Shown: positions 25,402-34,323 of the stretch, piece after piece | Numbering within the stretch: the stretch's first letter is position 1 | Layout: every line of letters starts with the position of its first letter | Origin: Serinibacter arcticus | GTDB lineage: Bacteria > Actinomycetota > Actinomycetes > Actinomycetales > Beutenbergiaceae | Assembly (NCBI RefSeq): GCF_003121705.1 | Contig: NZ_PYHR01000002.1 | Span: 3,348,001 to 3,412,000 of the forward strand | DNA length: 64,000 nucleotides | Direction: 5' to 3' | Notes under the pieces: generated by a model | What the model saw: only the letters and a program-made list of their open reading frames with translations | What the model was told of the DNA's origin: nothing | Database searches by the model: none | Made by a program: the position numbers and the translations under genes

Positions 25402-25508
25402 GGCCCTCGCCGGTGGTGCGGAAACCCCTCGCCGGTGGTGCTGAACCCCCTCGCCGGTGGTGCTGAACCCCCTCGCCGGTGGTGCTGAACCCCCTCGCCG
25501 GAGGGGGC
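25402..25508 (-). repeat. 22-bp tandem array, right side of serine hydrolase gene (5 units)
   Basis: The core CCCTCGCC starts at 25404, 25426, 25448, 25470 and 25492, an exact 22-bp period. Each unit reads CCCTCGCCGGTGGTGC plus six bases, usually TGAACC. The last unit turns into a small hairpin (CCCCCTC GCCG GAGGGGG, 25490-25507) right after the purF stop. Orientation is opposite to the array at 23998-24056. Confidence 0.92.
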
Positions 25509-25512
25509 GGCG

Positions 25513-26973
25513 TCAGGAGCTGATCGTCTTCTCGACCCACTCCAGGTAGTCGTCGTCGACGCGTCCGGCGATGTAGCGGCCGTCGAAGCAGCTCATCTCC
25601 AGGTCGGTCACCTCGGTCTGACCCGCGAGGATCGCCGCCTTCATGTCCTCGACCTCCTGGTAGACCAGGTAGTCGGCACCGAGCGCCGTGTTCGCCTCCG
25701 GGATCGACCGGCCGTGCGCGATGAGCTCGCTGCGGCTGGGCATGTTGATCCCGTAGACGTGCGGGTAGCGGACCGGGGGAGCGGCGGACGCGAACGTCAC
25801 GCGCGCGGCGCCGGCCTGCCGGGCCATCTCGATGATCTGGCGCGACGTCGTGCCGCGCACGATCGAGTCGTCGACGATGAGGATCGACTTGCCCTTGAAC
25901 TCCGAGCCCATCGCGTTGAGCTTCTGGCGCACGGACCGCTTGCGCTCCTGCTGCCCGGGCATGATGAACGTCCGGCCCACGTAGCGGTTCTTGTAGAACC
26001 CCTCGCGGTACTCCAGGCCGAGCCGGCGGGCCACCTGCATCGCGGCGGGGCGGGCCGAGTCCGGGATGGGCATCACGACGTCGATCGCCCCGCTGGGCGT
26101 GTACCGCGCCACCGTGGTGGCCAGGTGGTCACCGAGGCGCAGGCGGGCGTCGTAGACGGAGATGCCGTTCATCGTGGAGTCGGGCCGCGCGAGGTAGACG
26201 TACTCGAACGCGCACGGGATGAGCCGGGGGTTCGGGTGGCACTGGCGCGAGGTCATCTCGCCGCCCATCGTGATGAAGACCGCCTCGCCGGGGGCGACCT
26301 CGCGGAACACCTCGTAGCCGTGCGACTCGGGCACGAGCGACTCCGAGGCGACGATCCAGTCGTCGCCGGTCAGCGTCGTCTCACGACGGCCGAGCGTCAG
26401 CGGACGGATGCCGTGCGGGTCGCGGAAGGCCAGGAGCCCGTAGCCGGCGATCATCGCGATGACCGCGTACGAGCCCTCGATGCGCTCGTGCACGCGCTCG
26501 ACGGCCGTGAAGATCTGGTCGGTGTCGAGCTGGTTGCCGCTCATCACCTGCTGCAGCTCCGTGGCCAGCACGTTGAGCAGCAGCTCGGTGTCGGAGTGCG
26601 TGTTCATGTGGCGGCGGTCGACGCCGAACAGGTCGTCGCGCAGCTCACGCGTGTTCGTGAGGTTGCCGTTGTGGACCAGCATGATCCCGTAGGGCGCGTT
26701 CACGTAGAACGGCTGCGACTCCTCCTCGCTGGAGGCCTTGCCCTGCGTCGCGTACCGCACGTGGCCGAGGCCCATCGTGCCGAGCAGGCGGCGCATGTCG
26801 CGGGTGCGGTAGGCCTCGCGGACCTGCCCCTTGGCCTTGACCTGGTGGAAGACGCTGCCCTCCGCCGTCGCGATGCCGGTGGAGTCCTGGCCGCGGTGCT
26901 GCAGCAGGGACAGGCTGTCGTAGATGAGTTGGGAGACCGGCTCGTTCGAGACGGCTCCCACGATGCCGCACAT
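25513..26973 (-). CDS. purF: Amidophosphoribosyltransferase
   Basis: A 486-residue enzyme making 5-phosphoribosylamine from PRPP and glutamine, the first step of purine synthesis. It starts MCGIVGA, so Cys2 becomes the N-terminal nucleophile of the glutaminase domain after Met removal; this fixes the start at 26973 rather than an upstream ATG. The phosphoribosyltransferase half has the PRPP loop ILIVDDSIVRGTTS. A small HTH gene lies 141 bp upstream on the same strand, and purM is divergent beyond it. Confidence 0.97.
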   Translation of the reverse strand: MCGIVGAVSNEPVSQLIYDSLSLLQHRGQDSTGIATAEGSVFHQVKAKGQVREAYRTRDMRRLLGTMGLGHVRYATQGKASSEEESQPFYVNAPYGIMLVHNGNLTNTRELRDDLFGVDRRHMNTHSDTELLLNVLATELQQVMSGNQLDTDQIFTAVERVHERIEGSYAVIAMIAGYGLLAFRDPHGIRPLTLGRRETTLTGDDWIVASESLVPESHGYEVFREVAPGEAVFITMGGEMTSRQCHPNPRLIPCAFEYVYLARPDSTMNGISVYDARLRLGDHLATTVARYTPSGAIDVVMPIPDSARPAAMQVARRLGLEYREGFYKNRYVGRTFIMPGQQERKRSVRQKLNAMGSEFKGKSILIVDDSIVRGTTSRQIIEMARQAGAARVTFASAAPPVRYPHVYGINMPSRSELIAHGRSIPEANTALGADYLVYQEVEDMKAAILAGQTEVTDLEMSCFDGRYIAGRVDDDYLEWVEKTISS

Positions 26974-27114
26974 GGAAGCGCTGCTCCAGGGGGTGGGGGA
27001 TCGTGTCGAGCGATTCTCCCACGCCGCGTGACGCGGTGCCGACCGGGTCCGTGACGCGGTCACCGGTGAGGATCGCTCGGCGGTTCACGGCGTGCACGCT
27101 CGGGCCGCGCAGGC

Positions 27115-27324
27115 TCAGGTGCGACGGCCGAACTTCTTGTGCGCGGCCTGGCGGCTGATCCCGAGCATCGACGAGATTGCCGCCCACGAGTAGCCCTGGG
27201 CGCGGGCGCGCCGGACGGCGACCTCCTCGCGACGTTCGAGTGCGGCGCGTTCGGCGGTGATCGCGCGCAGCTCGCCCATCGGGCCGGGCTCCGGTTCGAG
27301 GGCGTCGACGGCGGTGCGGGTCAC
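27115..27324 (-). CDS. Small helix-turn-helix protein upstream of purF
   Basis: A 69-residue protein that is mostly one HTH: helices around 17-40 (rich in Glu, Arg and Ala), then YSWAAISSMLGISRQAAHKKF (about 45-65), a clear recognition-helix pattern, ending in Arg/Arg/Thr. It should bind DNA as a dimer. GTG 27324 is preceded by GAGGAGG. Its upstream region holds five copies of a GRTTGAC heptamer (27352-27407), which makes autoregulation likely. It may also be cotranscribed with purF. I know such small homeodomain-like proteins near purF in actinomycetes only as hypothetical proteins. Confidence 0.78.
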   Translation of the reverse strand: MTRTAVDALEPEPGPMGELRAITAERAALERREEVAVRRARAQGYSWAAISSMLGISRQAAHKKFGRRT

Positions 27325-27351
27325 GGGGGCCTCCTCGGATGCGTGAGCGCA

Positions 27352-27407
27352 GGTTGACAGTCAATCAAGGTTGACGCCCTGGGTTGCGCTTGTCAACCAG
27401 GATTGAC
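27352..27407 (-). promoter_or_regulatory. Heptamer operator array GRTTGAC between the HTH gene and purM
   Basis: GGTTGAC at 27352-27358, its inverse GTCAATC at 27360-27366 (1-bp gap, forming a near-palindrome), GGTTGAC at 27369-27375, inverse GTCAACC at 27392-27398 and GATTGAC at 27401-27407. On the minus strand the same bases supply TTGACA-like -35 sequences for the HTH gene. The array is probably a repressor or activator site controlling the HTH gene and perhaps purM. Confidence 0.65.
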
Positions 27408-27550
27408 GGCGGCGTCGTCGGAGCGTGGCGACCCCGGGCTTCGGGCGCGCGACGCCGCGGGGGCGCGCCCGAACCGCAGGCTCGGCCCGCTGCCCCCACC
27501 GGTGCGTGGACGCCCGGGCCGTCCGCGCGCCGTCGCGGTAGGTTGGCGGG

Positions 27551-28651
27551 GTGAGCGATCTCTACAGCCAGGCCGGAGTCGACGTCGAGGCGGGGGACCG
27601 CGCCGTCGAGCTGATGAAGGCGGCGGTGGCCCGCACGCAGGGCGCGCAGGTGCTCGGAGGCGTCGGCGGGTTCGCCGGCCTCTGGGACGCCTCGGACCTC
27701 CTGACCTACCGCAAGCCCCTGCTGGCCACCTCGACCGACGGCGTCGGCACGAAGGTCGCGCTCGCGCAGCGGCTCGACAAGCACGACACCATCGGCATCG
27801 ACCTCGTCGGCATGGTCGTCGACGACATCGTCGTCACCGGTGCGACGCCGCTGTTCATGACCGACTACATCGCGTGCGGCCGCGTCGTCCCCGAGCGGAT
27901 CGCGGCCATCGTGGCCGGCATCGCGCGCGGTTGCGAGGAGACCGGCACGGCGCTGGTCGGCGGCGAGACCGCCGAGCACCCCGGCCTGCTCGACCCCGAC
28001 GAGTACGACGTCGCGGGCGCCGCCACCGGCGTCGTCGAGGCCGACCGCGTGCTCGGTCCCGACCGGGTGCGCGACGGCGACGTCCTCCTCGCGCTCGCCT
28101 CCTCCGGCCTGCACGCCAACGGCTACTCGCTCGTGCGCCACGTCCTCGCCACCACCCGCTGGGACCTCGGCGAGCACCACGCCGACCTCGGCCGGACCCT
28201 CGGCGAGGAGCTGCTCGAGCCGACCCGGCTGTACACGCGGCCCTGCCTCGACCTCACCGACAACGTCACCGTCCACGCCTACACGCACGTCACCGGCGGC
28301 GGCCTCGCCTCGAACCTCGCGCGCGTCCTGCCCCCGGGCCTGGTGGCCGACGTCGCCCGCGAGTCCTGGGTGGTCCCGCCCGTCTTCCAGCTGCTCGCCC
28401 GCGGCGCCGGCAGCGACATGGCGGCGCTCGAGGGCACGCTGAACCTCGGCGTCGGGATGGTTGCGGTGCTCCCGGCCTCGGAGGTGCAGGCGGCGACGGC
28501 GCGGCTCGCCCTCGCGGGTGTCGCGGCCTGGGAGCTGGGCACGGTCCGGGTGGAGACGCCCGACGACGTCACGCACCACGCGCTCGTCAGCGGCACCAAG
28601 GGCGTCCGCGGCGGTGCCGTGCTGATGCACGGGGAGTACCGCACGTCCTGA
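27551..28651 (+). CDS. purM: Phosphoribosylformylglycinamidine cyclo-ligase (AIR synthetase)
   Basis: A 366-residue purine-pathway enzyme forming aminoimidazole ribotide from FGAM with ATP. Conserved blocks are STDGVGTKVALA (about 72), GIDLVGMVVDD, GGETAEHPG and TGGGLASNL. Start is GTG 27551, with TAGGTTGGCGGGG just upstream (possible -10 and weak ribosome site). It is divergent from the HTH-purF pair, so the operator array between them may coordinate purine genes. Confidence 0.96.
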   Translation: MSDLYSQAGVDVEAGDRAVELMKAAVARTQGAQVLGGVGGFAGLWDASDLLTYRKPLLATSTDGVGTKVALAQRLDKHDTIGIDLVGMVVDDIVVTGATPLFMTDYIACGRVVPERIAAIVAGIARGCEETGTALVGGETAEHPGLLDPDEYDVAGAATGVVEADRVLGPDRVRDGDVLLALASSGLHANGYSLVRHVLATTRWDLGEHHADLGRTLGEELLEPTRLYTRPCLDLTDNVTVHAYTHVTGGGLASNLARVLPPGLVADVARESWVVPPVFQLLARGAGSDMAALEGTLNLGVGMVAVLPASEVQAATARLALAGVAAWELGTVRVETPDDVTHHALVSGTKGVRGGAVLMHGEYRTS

Positions 28652-28952
28652 CGGCCGGGCGGCGGGCCGGACCGCCGTCGTCCGCCCATCCGCCACTACC
28701 GGCCCCCACTCGCAGCCACGCCCACCCCTCACGGGTGCTGCGGTGGTTGCGGATGGGTCCTACCCATCCGCAACCACCGCAGCAGCGGTGTGTGGATGGG
28801 TGGGCGGTTCCGGGGGCCTCGACCGGTCGGGTCCGTGCCCGGGTACCGGGTACGACGACACCGCCGGTCACGGACGTGAACGGCGGGTGCGTCGTGCCTG
28901 CCTCAGGTCGAGGTGGGGCGAGCGTACTGCTCGGTCGTGAGACCGAGGAGGG
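28652..28952. other. 301-bp convergent gap after purM with a long perfect hairpin
   Basis: It separates purM from the convergent DUF3073 gene. It holds the 49-nt palindrome at 28736-28784 plus partial CGCCCACCC/GGGTGGGCGG flanks that could extend the pairing. GGTACCGGGTACGACG near 28844 forms a weaker pairing. I see no gene in it. Confidence 0.7.
28736..28784. terminator. Perfect 23-bp-arm hairpin between purM and the DUF3073 gene
   Basis: Arms 28736-28758 and 28762-28784 are exact reverse complements around a 3-nt loop CCT. It starts with TGCTGCGGTGG and lies between convergent genes, so it probably works as a bidirectional terminator. No T tract is present. Confidence 0.75.
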
Positions 28953-29147
28953 TCAACGACCCGGAGCGGGTTCCCACTCGTCGTCGTCGCCCTCGTCGTC
29001 GTCGGTGTCGACGGCGCTGGTCCCGAGCAGGGGGCCCGGTCCGTGGACGAGCTCCTTCTCGAGGGCTCGGTAATCGGTCTCCGGGCTGTAGTACTTCAGC
29101 TGCCGGGCGACCTTGGTCTGCTTCGCCTTTTGACGGCCGCGTCCCAT
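28953..29147 (-). CDS. DUF3073 family small basic/acidic protein
   Basis: A 64-residue protein. The N-terminal half (MGRGRQKAKQTKVARQLKYY, residues 1-20) is the hallmark of actinobacterial DUF3073; the C-terminal half is very acidic (DDDEGDDDEW). ATG 29147 is preferred over an in-frame ATG 18 bp upstream because the family starts with MGRGRQKAK and AAGGGGG lies at suitable distance. Function is unknown; it is conserved across actinomycetes, often near purM/purF, as here. Confidence 0.88.
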   Translation of the reverse strand: MGRGRQKAKQTKVARQLKYYSPETDYRALEKELVHGPGPLLGTSAVDTDDDEGDDDEWEPAPGR

Positions 29148-29305
29148 GGACTCGACCCCCTTCACCTGGGTGCCGGGTCGACATCGTCGTGACGTAGTCG
29201 AACCGGTGAGTGTATGTATGCCGGGGTCGACTTTACATGCCGCGCGGGGCCTTCACCAACGAGGCCACCCCGCGACGGCCCCGATGGTGCTCGCTGGGCG
29301 AGACG

Positions 29306-29716
29306 CTACTTCTTGCGGGCCGAGATGGCGATGATCGCGGCGAGCGCCGCGACGGCGCCTCCGACGATCGCGAGGGCGCGCGGTTCGCGCTTCTTCACGT
29401 CGTCCACGAACGCGGCCGCGACCTCCTGGACCTCGCCCGCCTTCACCTTCGCGACCTCGGTCACCTCGCCGGCGACGTCGGTCGCGCGCTGCTTGGCGGC
29501 CTCGACGTGCGCCCGGGGGTCGACGCGGTCGGCCAGCTCGTCGACCGTGCGACCGAGCTCGGCGCGACGGCGCTCGTTGTCGGCCTGGATCTCGGCGACG
29601 GAGCGCTTGCGCGGGGAGTCCTCGGACTCCTCCACGGGGATGGTCGGGCCGGCGGGCGGCTCGTACCCGGCGTCGTGCACGACGGCGTCGGTGCTGGGGC
29701 GCGGCGTCTCGCTCAT
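29306..29716 (-). CDS. DUF3618-like protein with C-terminal membrane anchor
   Basis: A 136-residue protein. The middle part SVAEIQADNERRRAELGRTV, then ELADRVDPR (about 39-67), is the DUF3618 signature. A charged helical stretch follows, then one C-terminal transmembrane helix (about 113-131) and a basic ARKK end. Its ATG overlaps the stop of the upstream holin-like gene (ATGA at 29713-29716). The pair is common in actinomycetes and thought to be envelope-associated; exact function is unknown. Confidence 0.82.
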   Translation of the reverse strand: MSETPRPSTDAVVHDAGYEPPAGPTIPVEESEDSPRKRSVAEIQADNERRRAELGRTVDELADRVDPRAHVEAAKQRATDVAGEVTEVAKVKAGEVQEVAAAFVDDVKKREPRALAIVGGAVAALAAIIAISARKK

Positions 29717-30111
29717 GAGGTGAATCCGTCCTTCACGATCTCGATGTCCTGCTTGAGGTGCGTCACGGGGTCGGGCTTGACCTCTTTCGCCTTGTCCAGC
29801 GACTTCTTGCCGACGAACGCCAGCAGCCCGGCGAGCAGCAGCAGCGCGACGCCGACGATGACGGCGGCGAGCCAGGGAGCCACCACGTTCGCCAGTCCGA
29901 GGACCGCGGCGGAGATGAGGACGCCGAGCGCGAAGAAGGCGAACAGGCCGGCCCCGACGAACAGGCCGATGCCCATCCCCATGGACTTGCCCTTCTCGGC
30001 CACCTGGGCCTTGAGCAGCTCGACCTCGCCCTTGACCAGCTCGGTGAGCTGCTGCGTCAGGCTGGCGATGAGCTCGCCGAGGGTGGGCTGCAGCGGGGAG
30101 CCGCTCGCCAT
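29713..30111 (-). CDS. Phage-holin-family (DUF1469-like) membrane protein
   Basis: A 132-residue protein. Residues 10-40 form an amphipathic helix (LGELIASLTQQLTELVKGEV, residues 11-30). Two hydrophobic helices follow (about 46-70 and 78-100), then a cytosolic basic tail. This matches the actinobacterial holin superfamily III / DUF1469 proteins, which are chromosomal and not evidence of prophage. ATG 30111 is preceded by AGGAGG. It forms an operon with the DUF3618 gene. Confidence 0.82.
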   Translation of the reverse strand: MASGSPLQPTLGELIASLTQQLTELVKGEVELLKAQVAEKGKSMGMGIGLFVGAGLFAFFALGVLISAAVLGLANVVAPWLAAVIVGVALLLLAGLLAFVGKKSLDKAKEVKPDPVTHLKQDIEIVKDGFTS

Positions 30112-30259
30112 GGTTCCTCCTGTGGTCGTGGGACACGGGGACACGCCGGACGGGCCGGCGCGTCGTGCTTCCTCCCATTGTTCCCCCTCGGGGGCCGATC
30201 CGCTGCAGACGGATCGGCCGCCCGCCGCCGTGTCGGTGGGAGGTGGCACACTCGGCGCC

Positions 30260-31234
30260 ATGCCGGCACTGCTGCTCCTGGACGCCGCGTCCATGTACTT
30301 CCGTTCCTTCTACGGGGTCAAGGGCGACGTCTCCGCGCCCGACGGCTCACCCGTCGGGGCCGTCCGCGGCTTCCTGGACGCCGTCGCCACGCTCGTCGGC
30401 AACCGGACGCCGTCGCACGTCGTCGCCTGCTGGGACGACGACTGGCGCCCCGCGTTCCGGGTCGCGGCGATCCCGTCGTACAAGGCGCACCGCGTCGCGT
30501 CCGGCGCCCCCGGCGCGGCGGGCGCGGAGGAGGTCCCCGACGCGCTCGTGCCGCAGGTGGGCGTCATCGCGGAGGTGCTGGCCGCCGTCGGGATCGCCCG
30601 CGTGGGCGCACCCGGCTGCGAGGCCGACGACGTCATCGGCACGCTCGCCACGCGCGCGGTGGCCGGCGAGATCGCCGGGATCGACGCCGTCGAGATCGTC
30701 ACGGGGGACCGCGACCTGTTCCAGCTCGTCGACGAGCCGGCCACGACGCCGGGCGGTGTGCCCGTCCGGGTCCTCTACACGGGGCGCGGCATGCGCAACC
30801 TCGAGACCCTCGACACCGCGCGGCTGACGGAGAAGTACTCCGTCGCGGACGGGCAGGCCTACGCCGACATGGCCGCGCTGCGCGGCGACCCCTCCGACGG
30901 GCTGCCCGGCGTGGCCGGGGTGGGGGAGAAGACGGCCGCCGGACTGCTTCACACCTACGGTTCGCTCGCGGCCGTCGTCGCCGCGGCCCAGGATCCGCAG
31001 GAGCGCCGGCTCTCGCCGTCGGTCCGGGGCAAGATCCTCGCGGCGCTGGACTACCTCGCCGTGGCGCCCACCGTGGTCCACGTGCTGCGCGACGCCGAGC
31101 TCCCTGCGCACGACCCGGTGCTGCCGGCCGAGCCGCGCGACCCCGAGACGCTCGAGGCGCTGGCGGAGCGGTGGGGGCTCGGCTCGTCCGTCGACCGCCT
31201 CGTGGCGGCGCTGGCCGCGGCCGGCCGAGGGTAG
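30260..31234 (+). CDS. 5'-3' exonuclease (FEN-like, Pol I N-domain family)
   Basis: A 324-residue nuclease. Metal-binding acidic motifs are LLLDAASMYFRSFYG at the N-terminus, CWDDDWRP, CEADDVIG and VTGDRDLFQL. The helix-hairpin-helix region is LPGVAGVGEKTAAGLL (about 219-234). It probably removes RNA primers or flaps and is separate from polymerase I, as in other actinomycetes. ATG 30260 begins the conserved region. It is 9 bp before mvk. Confidence 0.92.
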   Translation: MPALLLLDAASMYFRSFYGVKGDVSAPDGSPVGAVRGFLDAVATLVGNRTPSHVVACWDDDWRPAFRVAAIPSYKAHRVASGAPGAAGAEEVPDALVPQVGVIAEVLAAVGIARVGAPGCEADDVIGTLATRAVAGEIAGIDAVEIVTGDRDLFQLVDEPATTPGGVPVRVLYTGRGMRNLETLDTARLTEKYSVADGQAYADMAALRGDPSDGLPGVAGVGEKTAAGLLHTYGSLAAVVAAAQDPQERRLSPSVRGKILAALDYLAVAPTVVHVLRDAELPAHDPVLPAEPRDPETLEALAERWGLGSSVDRLVAALAAAGRG

Positions 31235-31243
31235 CGTTGCGAC

Positions 31244-32184
<941 letters not shown>

Positions 32185-32188
<4 letters not shown>

Positions 32189-33219
32189 CCACCGCCACCG
32201 CCACCGCCACCGCGCACGCCAACATCGCCCTGGTGAAGTACTGGGGCAAGCGCGACGCCGAGCGGATGCTGCCCGCGACGTCGTCCTTGTCCCTCACGCT
32301 CGACGCGTTCCTCACGACGACGACCGTGACGCTGGCGGAGGGAGGGACCGCGCCCGGCTCGGAGCACACCGCGACGCTCGACGGCGGCGCGCTCACGGGC
32401 GGTCAGCTCGCCAAGGTGCAGCGCTTCCTCGACCTCGTGCGCGGCCTCGACGGTGTCGAGCCCTCGCTCGCCGCCCGTCCGGCGCACGTGACCTCGCTCA
32501 ACACCGTGCCGACCGGCGCCGGGCTGGCCAGCTCCGCGTCCGGCTTCGCCGCCCTCGCGGGCGCCGCCGCCGCGGCCTACGGGCTCGACCTCGCCCCGCG
32601 CGACCTCTCGCGCCTGGCCCGCCGCGGCTCCGGCTCGGCGTCGCGCTCGATCTTCGGCGACTTCGTCGTCTGGCACGCCGGAGACCTGGCCGACCCCGAG
32701 CGCGGCGATCTCACCTCCTACGCCGAGCCCGTCCCGGCCGCGGCCGACCTCGACGTGGCGATGGCCGTCGTCGTGCTGAACGCCGGCCCGAAGAGCATCG
32801 GCAGCCGCGAGGCGATGGCGCGCACGGTCGCCACGTCGCCGTACTTCCCCGCCTGGGTCGAGCACACCGAGGCCGACGTGGCCGAGGCGGAGGCGGCGAT
32901 CGCCGCCGGCGACCTGGAGCGGCTCGGCGATCTCGCCGAGGCCAGCGCCATGCGGATGCACGCGACGATGCTCGCCGCGCGCCCCGCCGTCCGCTACCTC
33001 GCGCCCGCCTCGCTCGAGGTGCTCGACGCCGTCGCCGCCCTCCGCGCCGCCGGAACCGGGGCCTGGGCGACCATGGACGCCGGGCCGAACGTCAAGGTGC
33101 TGTGCGCCCGCGCCGACCTGGAGACGGTGACGGCGGTGCTGGCCGACGGCGGCCGTCGCCGCGTGCTGCCGGCGCTGCCTGGACCCGGGATGGTCGTCGA
33201 GCGGCAGGCTCGTCCGTGA
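32185..33219 (+). CDS. mvaD: Diphosphomevalonate decarboxylase
   Basis: A 344-residue GHMP-family enzyme converting mevalonate diphosphate to isopentenyl diphosphate. Signature blocks are ANIALVKYWGKRD (about 12-24), TGAGLASSASGFAAL (about 111) and GSGSASRSIFGDFV, with the C-terminal AWATMDAGPNVKVL. The GTG at 32185 overlaps the mvk stop (GTGA). A 10-bp gap leads to pmk. Confidence 0.96.
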
Positions 33220-33229
33220 GGCCGCGCCC

Positions 33230-34297
33230 GTGAGGCCGCCGCCGTTCGCGCCGAACCCCGCGTGGGACGGCGTGGGCACGACCGCGCTCGCACCCGGCAA
33301 GCTCTTCGTGGCGGGCGAGTACGGCGTCGTGGAGGCCGGCCAGCCGGCGGTGCTGATCGCCGTCGACCGCCGCCTCTCGGTGACGCTGCGCGACGCCGAC
33401 GCCCCGCAGGAGCTCCCCGGCCACGGCTGGTCCTACCTCGCGGCGACGCGCGACGTGCTGACCGAGCTCGCGCGTGAGCGCGGTCTGCGGGAGCGCCCGT
33501 TCCGCGTCCGGACGCTCAGCGACCTCGAGGACGCCGACCTCGACGGCCACGGCCCCCGCAAGTACGGCCTCGGCTCGTCCGCCGCGGTGACGGCGGGCGC
33601 CGTCGTCGCGCTCGAGAGCTGGTACGGCCTGGCGCTGACCCCCGACGAGCGGCTCAAGGCCGCGCTGCTCGCCACCTGGCGGGTCAACGCCCGCGCGTCC
33701 GGCGCGGACGTCGCGACGGCACTGATCGGGGGCTGGGTCGACGTCGGCAGCCCGGACCGCGATGCCGTCGGCGCGCTGCTCGACGGCGCTCGCGGGTCGG
33801 TCGCCGCCGTCCTCGCGCAGCCGTGGCCGGGCCTGCACGCCGCCGCGCTGCCGACGCCGAGCTTCCGCGTGCTGGTGGGCTGGTCGGGGCGTCCGGCGTC
33901 CACGACGTCGCTCGTCGCGGCGGTGCGCGGGCAGGGCGGGTTGCCGCCGTGGTTCGTCGAGCGCTCGAGCGCGTGCGTCGCGGCCCTGCGCGCCGCCGTC
34001 GTGGCGGACGACGCCGCGGCCGCGAGCGACGCCGTCGCCGCCACGCGCGCGAACCTGCTCGAGCTGAGCGCCGCCGTCGGCGTCCCGCTGGAGACGCCCG
34101 CGCTCGCGACGCTGGTGGAGGTGGCGCGTGAGCACGGACTGGTGGCCAAGTCCTCGGGCGCCGGGGGTGGCGACTGCGGCATCGCGCTCGCCCCGGCGGG
34201 AACCGACGAGGCTGCCCTGCACGCGGCGTGGGAGCGCGCCGGGGTGCAGCCGCTGCCGGTCGAGCTGGGCCCGGGCGCCGCGATCGCGCCGCGGTGA
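33230..34297 (+). CDS. Phosphomevalonate kinase
   Basis: A 355-residue GHMP kinase phosphorylating 5-phosphomevalonate. Motifs are ALAPGKLFVAGEYGVVE (about 20-36), KYGLGSSAAVTAGAV (about 109-123) and the C-terminal KSSGAGGGDCGIAL. It sits between mvaD and fni, the usual order in actinomycete mevalonate operons. GTG 33230 is the first usable start after the mvaD stop, because the earlier GTG at 33216 runs into a stop. Confidence 0.95.
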   Translation: MRPPPFAPNPAWDGVGTTALAPGKLFVAGEYGVVEAGQPAVLIAVDRRLSVTLRDADAPQELPGHGWSYLAATRDVLTELARERGLRERPFRVRTLSDLEDADLDGHGPRKYGLGSSAAVTAGAVVALESWYGLALTPDERLKAALLATWRVNARASGADVATALIGGWVDVGSPDRDAVGALLDGARGSVAAVLAQPWPGLHAAALPTPSFRVLVGWSGRPASTTSLVAAVRGQGGLPPWFVERSSACVAALRAAVVADDAAAASDAVAATRANLLELSAAVGVPLETPALATLVEVAREHGLVAKSSGAGGGDCGIALAPAGTDEAALHAAWERAGVQPLPVELGPGAAIAPR

Positions 34298-34323
34298 CGG
34301 ACAATCGAGGGGTGGAGAACCCG

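Noticed and set aside
23998-25508. 22-bp arrays as a CRISPR locus
   Set aside because: Units are directly adjacent with no variable 30-40-bp spacers, and no cas genes are near.
29306-30111. Holin-like protein as sign of a prophage
   Set aside because: The holin superfamily III/DUF1469 plus DUF3618 pair is a normal chromosomal feature of actinomycetes, and no phage structural or integrase genes are present.
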